A DNA stretch of 64,000 nucleotides, taken from NCBI RefSeq assembly GCF_030410135.1, contig NZ_JAUGQQ010000002.1:124001-188000 (forward strand), given 5' to 3'. The DNA comes from Aequorivita aurantiaca. GTDB taxonomy: Bacteria > Bacteroidota > Bacteroidia > Flavobacteriales > Flavobacteriaceae. The notes under the pieces are model-generated. The model searched no databases, had not been told where the DNA came from, and saw only the letters and a program-made list of their open reading frames with translations. The position numbers and the translations under genes are program-made. Positions 62,838 to 64,000 of the stretch are shown in pieces. Position 1 is the stretch's first letter, and each line of letters starts with the position of its first letter.

Positions 62838-64000
62838 TTAATCGGCATTTGGGTTCATCTTTTTTAGAGCGTTGGTTGCATAATCTGCGCCGAAGTTAGC
62901 ATTCAAATTCAATGATTCTGCGCGTCCCAAAGAGTACAAAACATAATCAACGCCCGGTTTGGAATAGCAAACAATCAAATCTGCCAAAACATTGTATGCG
63001 CCTTTTGTTTTTTTGGAAGTTGCATTCAAATCACCATAAGCCGCAGATGCAAAGGCCGAACAGTCCACCAATTTGTTTTGGTTATTGATGTAATTTTTCC
63101 CAGCGATAACTTGGCATCCTGCGGACCAATTGGAAGATCCAATTCCCGACCAGTGAATATTGATGCTGTTGTTCACCTCCAGACTGTTACTTCCTTTTAA
63201 TGCAAGATCCTGAGGTGTAAGCGCATTATTTCTATCAAGGTCGCGAAGAATTATAACTCCCGCCGGGTCATAAGGCTTTAGTGCGCGATAGATTTTTTGT
63301 TCCTCGGAAATTTTATGCCATCCAAACCTATATTTATGCTGTCCTTCAACGAGTGAAGGCGGAATATTTTTCGAAACCATACCTTTACTCGGATCCGTGG
63401 AACCCCAGAATTTGAAAACCATACCGTTAACGAGCAATACAAAAAGATCGTCATTTGCCCGTTTAACTGCTTCAGCTTTTTCTTGATTTCGCCGTATTCC
63501 AATTAAATGGATTTCATCGGGGGAAAAGTTCCAATCCTTCACTTTTAGGGTTGAATATGTTTTAGATAGCTCGTTCACCGCTTTCATAATTGGTCCGGAA
63601 TTTCTCTGATAATGTTCTTTCGAAGTATTCAACAATTTTATCCAATCACTGAATTCCTTGGATGGTTTCTCCGAAGACACACTGCCCCACTCTGCTGTTA
63701 TTCCATTGTTTTTCCAACGCTGTATGTGCTTCATAGTTCCATTTCCCACTATGCCATCGGGCACCATCTGTGGGTCACCTTCTGGATCGATGGTTCGAAT
63801 ATATTCTTGAAATAGCCGTGCGGCAGATTGCGTAACATAATCAAAAACACCATCCACAACTCCCCGAGGCATGAAGCCTGCTTTATATAGAAATTGTTGC
63901 AGTTGGAAAACATCATTACCATTTTCTTGGCGAAAGGAGCGCCAACTGGTACGATCATCATCCCGAAAGGAAACGGCTGACGTTGTTAGCCCATCTTTAT
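62838..64000 (-). CDS. Peptidoglycan-binding-domain protein with LD-transpeptidase-like C-terminal motif (5' end outside window)
   Basis: The reading frame stays open to the right edge (42 more codons beyond the internal Met at 63872), so the gene is cut by the window. The visible N-part holds a peptidoglycan-binding type repeat (DVFQLQQFLYKAGFM, then DGVFDYVTQSAARLFQEY and DGIVGNGTMKHIQRW). The middle is helical. The last third contains IHWSGIGSS and SAGCQVI (about 85-100 residues from the end), which resembles the His and S-x-G-C pattern of the YkuD fold, and a VDCSAFASAAYGD stretch. It probably binds or processes cell wall. Phage-type or self-encoded origin cannot be decided. Confidence 0.75.
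   Translation of the reverse strand, partial: KDGLTTSAVSFRDDDRTSWRSFRQENGNDVFQLQQFLYKAGFMPRGVVDGVFDYVTQSAARLFQEYIRTIDPEGDPQMVPDGIVGNGTMKHIQRWKNNGITAEWGSVSSEKPSKEFSDWIKLLNTSKEHYQRNSGPIMKAVNELSKTYSTLKVKDWNFSPDEIHLIGIRRNQEKAEAVKRANDDLFVLLVNGMVFKFWGSTDPSKGMVSKNIPPSLVEGQHKYRFGWHKISEEQKIYRALKPYDPAGVIILRDLDRNNALTPQDLALKGSNSLEVNNSINIHWSGIGSSNWSAGCQVIAGKNYINNQNKLVDCSAFASAAYGDLNATSKKTKGAYNVLADLIVCYSKPGVDYVLYSLGRAESLNLNANFGADYATNALKKMNPNAD

Noticed and set aside
1-64000. CRISPR arrays, insertion sequences, integrases, prophage genes
   Set aside because: I saw no regularly spaced direct repeats, transposase, recombinase or phage structural motifs; the TIR-STAND module is the only accessory-type locus found.

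Overview
The window is AT-rich chromosomal DNA from a member of Bacteroidota, most likely family Flavobacteriaceae. The evidence is two exported proteins with type IX secretion (Por) sorting tails, at least two promoters of the Bacteroidota TTG/TAnnTTTG type, many TTG and GTG starts, Bacteroidota-typical families (DUF4159, DUF4251, the PG_1098-like methyltransferase, DUF2490) and flavobacterial-style gyrA and clpC. The genus cannot be fixed from sequence alone. I saw no rRNA, insertion sequence, prophage, integrase or CRISPR array.

Layout. Positions 1-15.8 kb are core housekeeping genes: AlkB-like repair, TamB envelope assembly, tsaD (tRNA t6A), rsmE (16S rRNA m3U1498), a membrane permease, a PG_1098-type methyltransferase, a cluster of three tRNAs (Ser, Pro, Arg), a 7TM-HD phosphohydrolase, thiolase and an NlpC/P60 hydrolase. 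Positions 15.8-28.9 kb continue with a gyrA-TPR operon, clpC, a T9SS cargo protein, an isolated hutH, the NAD(P)HX repair enzyme nnr and small conserved proteins.

From 29.0 to 50.1 kb there are 20 consecutive genes on the minus strand, and 16 of them encode proteins with a signal peptide or lipobox. They include two large arylsulfatases, a DUF1254/DUF1214 lipoprotein, several beta-barrels, an Omp85-type barrel, a DcaP-like porin, a lipoprotein alpha-carbonic anhydrase and three copies of an unnamed lipoprotein family. The only obvious candidate regulator is a TolB-like/TPR protein. Four of these transcription units share an upstream sequence element. Two of the units carry near-identical perfect palindromes that differ only by a compensated base pair, which points to a coordinated envelope regulon of unknown purpose.

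Positions 50.5-57.4 kb carry a second Omp85-type barrel, DUF4251, an MscS channel with a DUF2490 partner, an SRAP DNA-crosslink protein, a 51-residue Lmo0937-type membrane peptide and an EamA permease. Positions 57.6-61.4 kb hold the most interesting accessory module: a triple TIR-fold protein translationally coupled, through a 4-base overlap, to a membrane-anchored STAND NTPase whose C-terminal repeats are predicted to lie outside the cytoplasm. This looks like an immune or conflict signalling pair. The window ends with a DEAD-box RNA helicase (DEVD form) and the 3' part of a peptidoglycan-binding protein that runs off the right edge.
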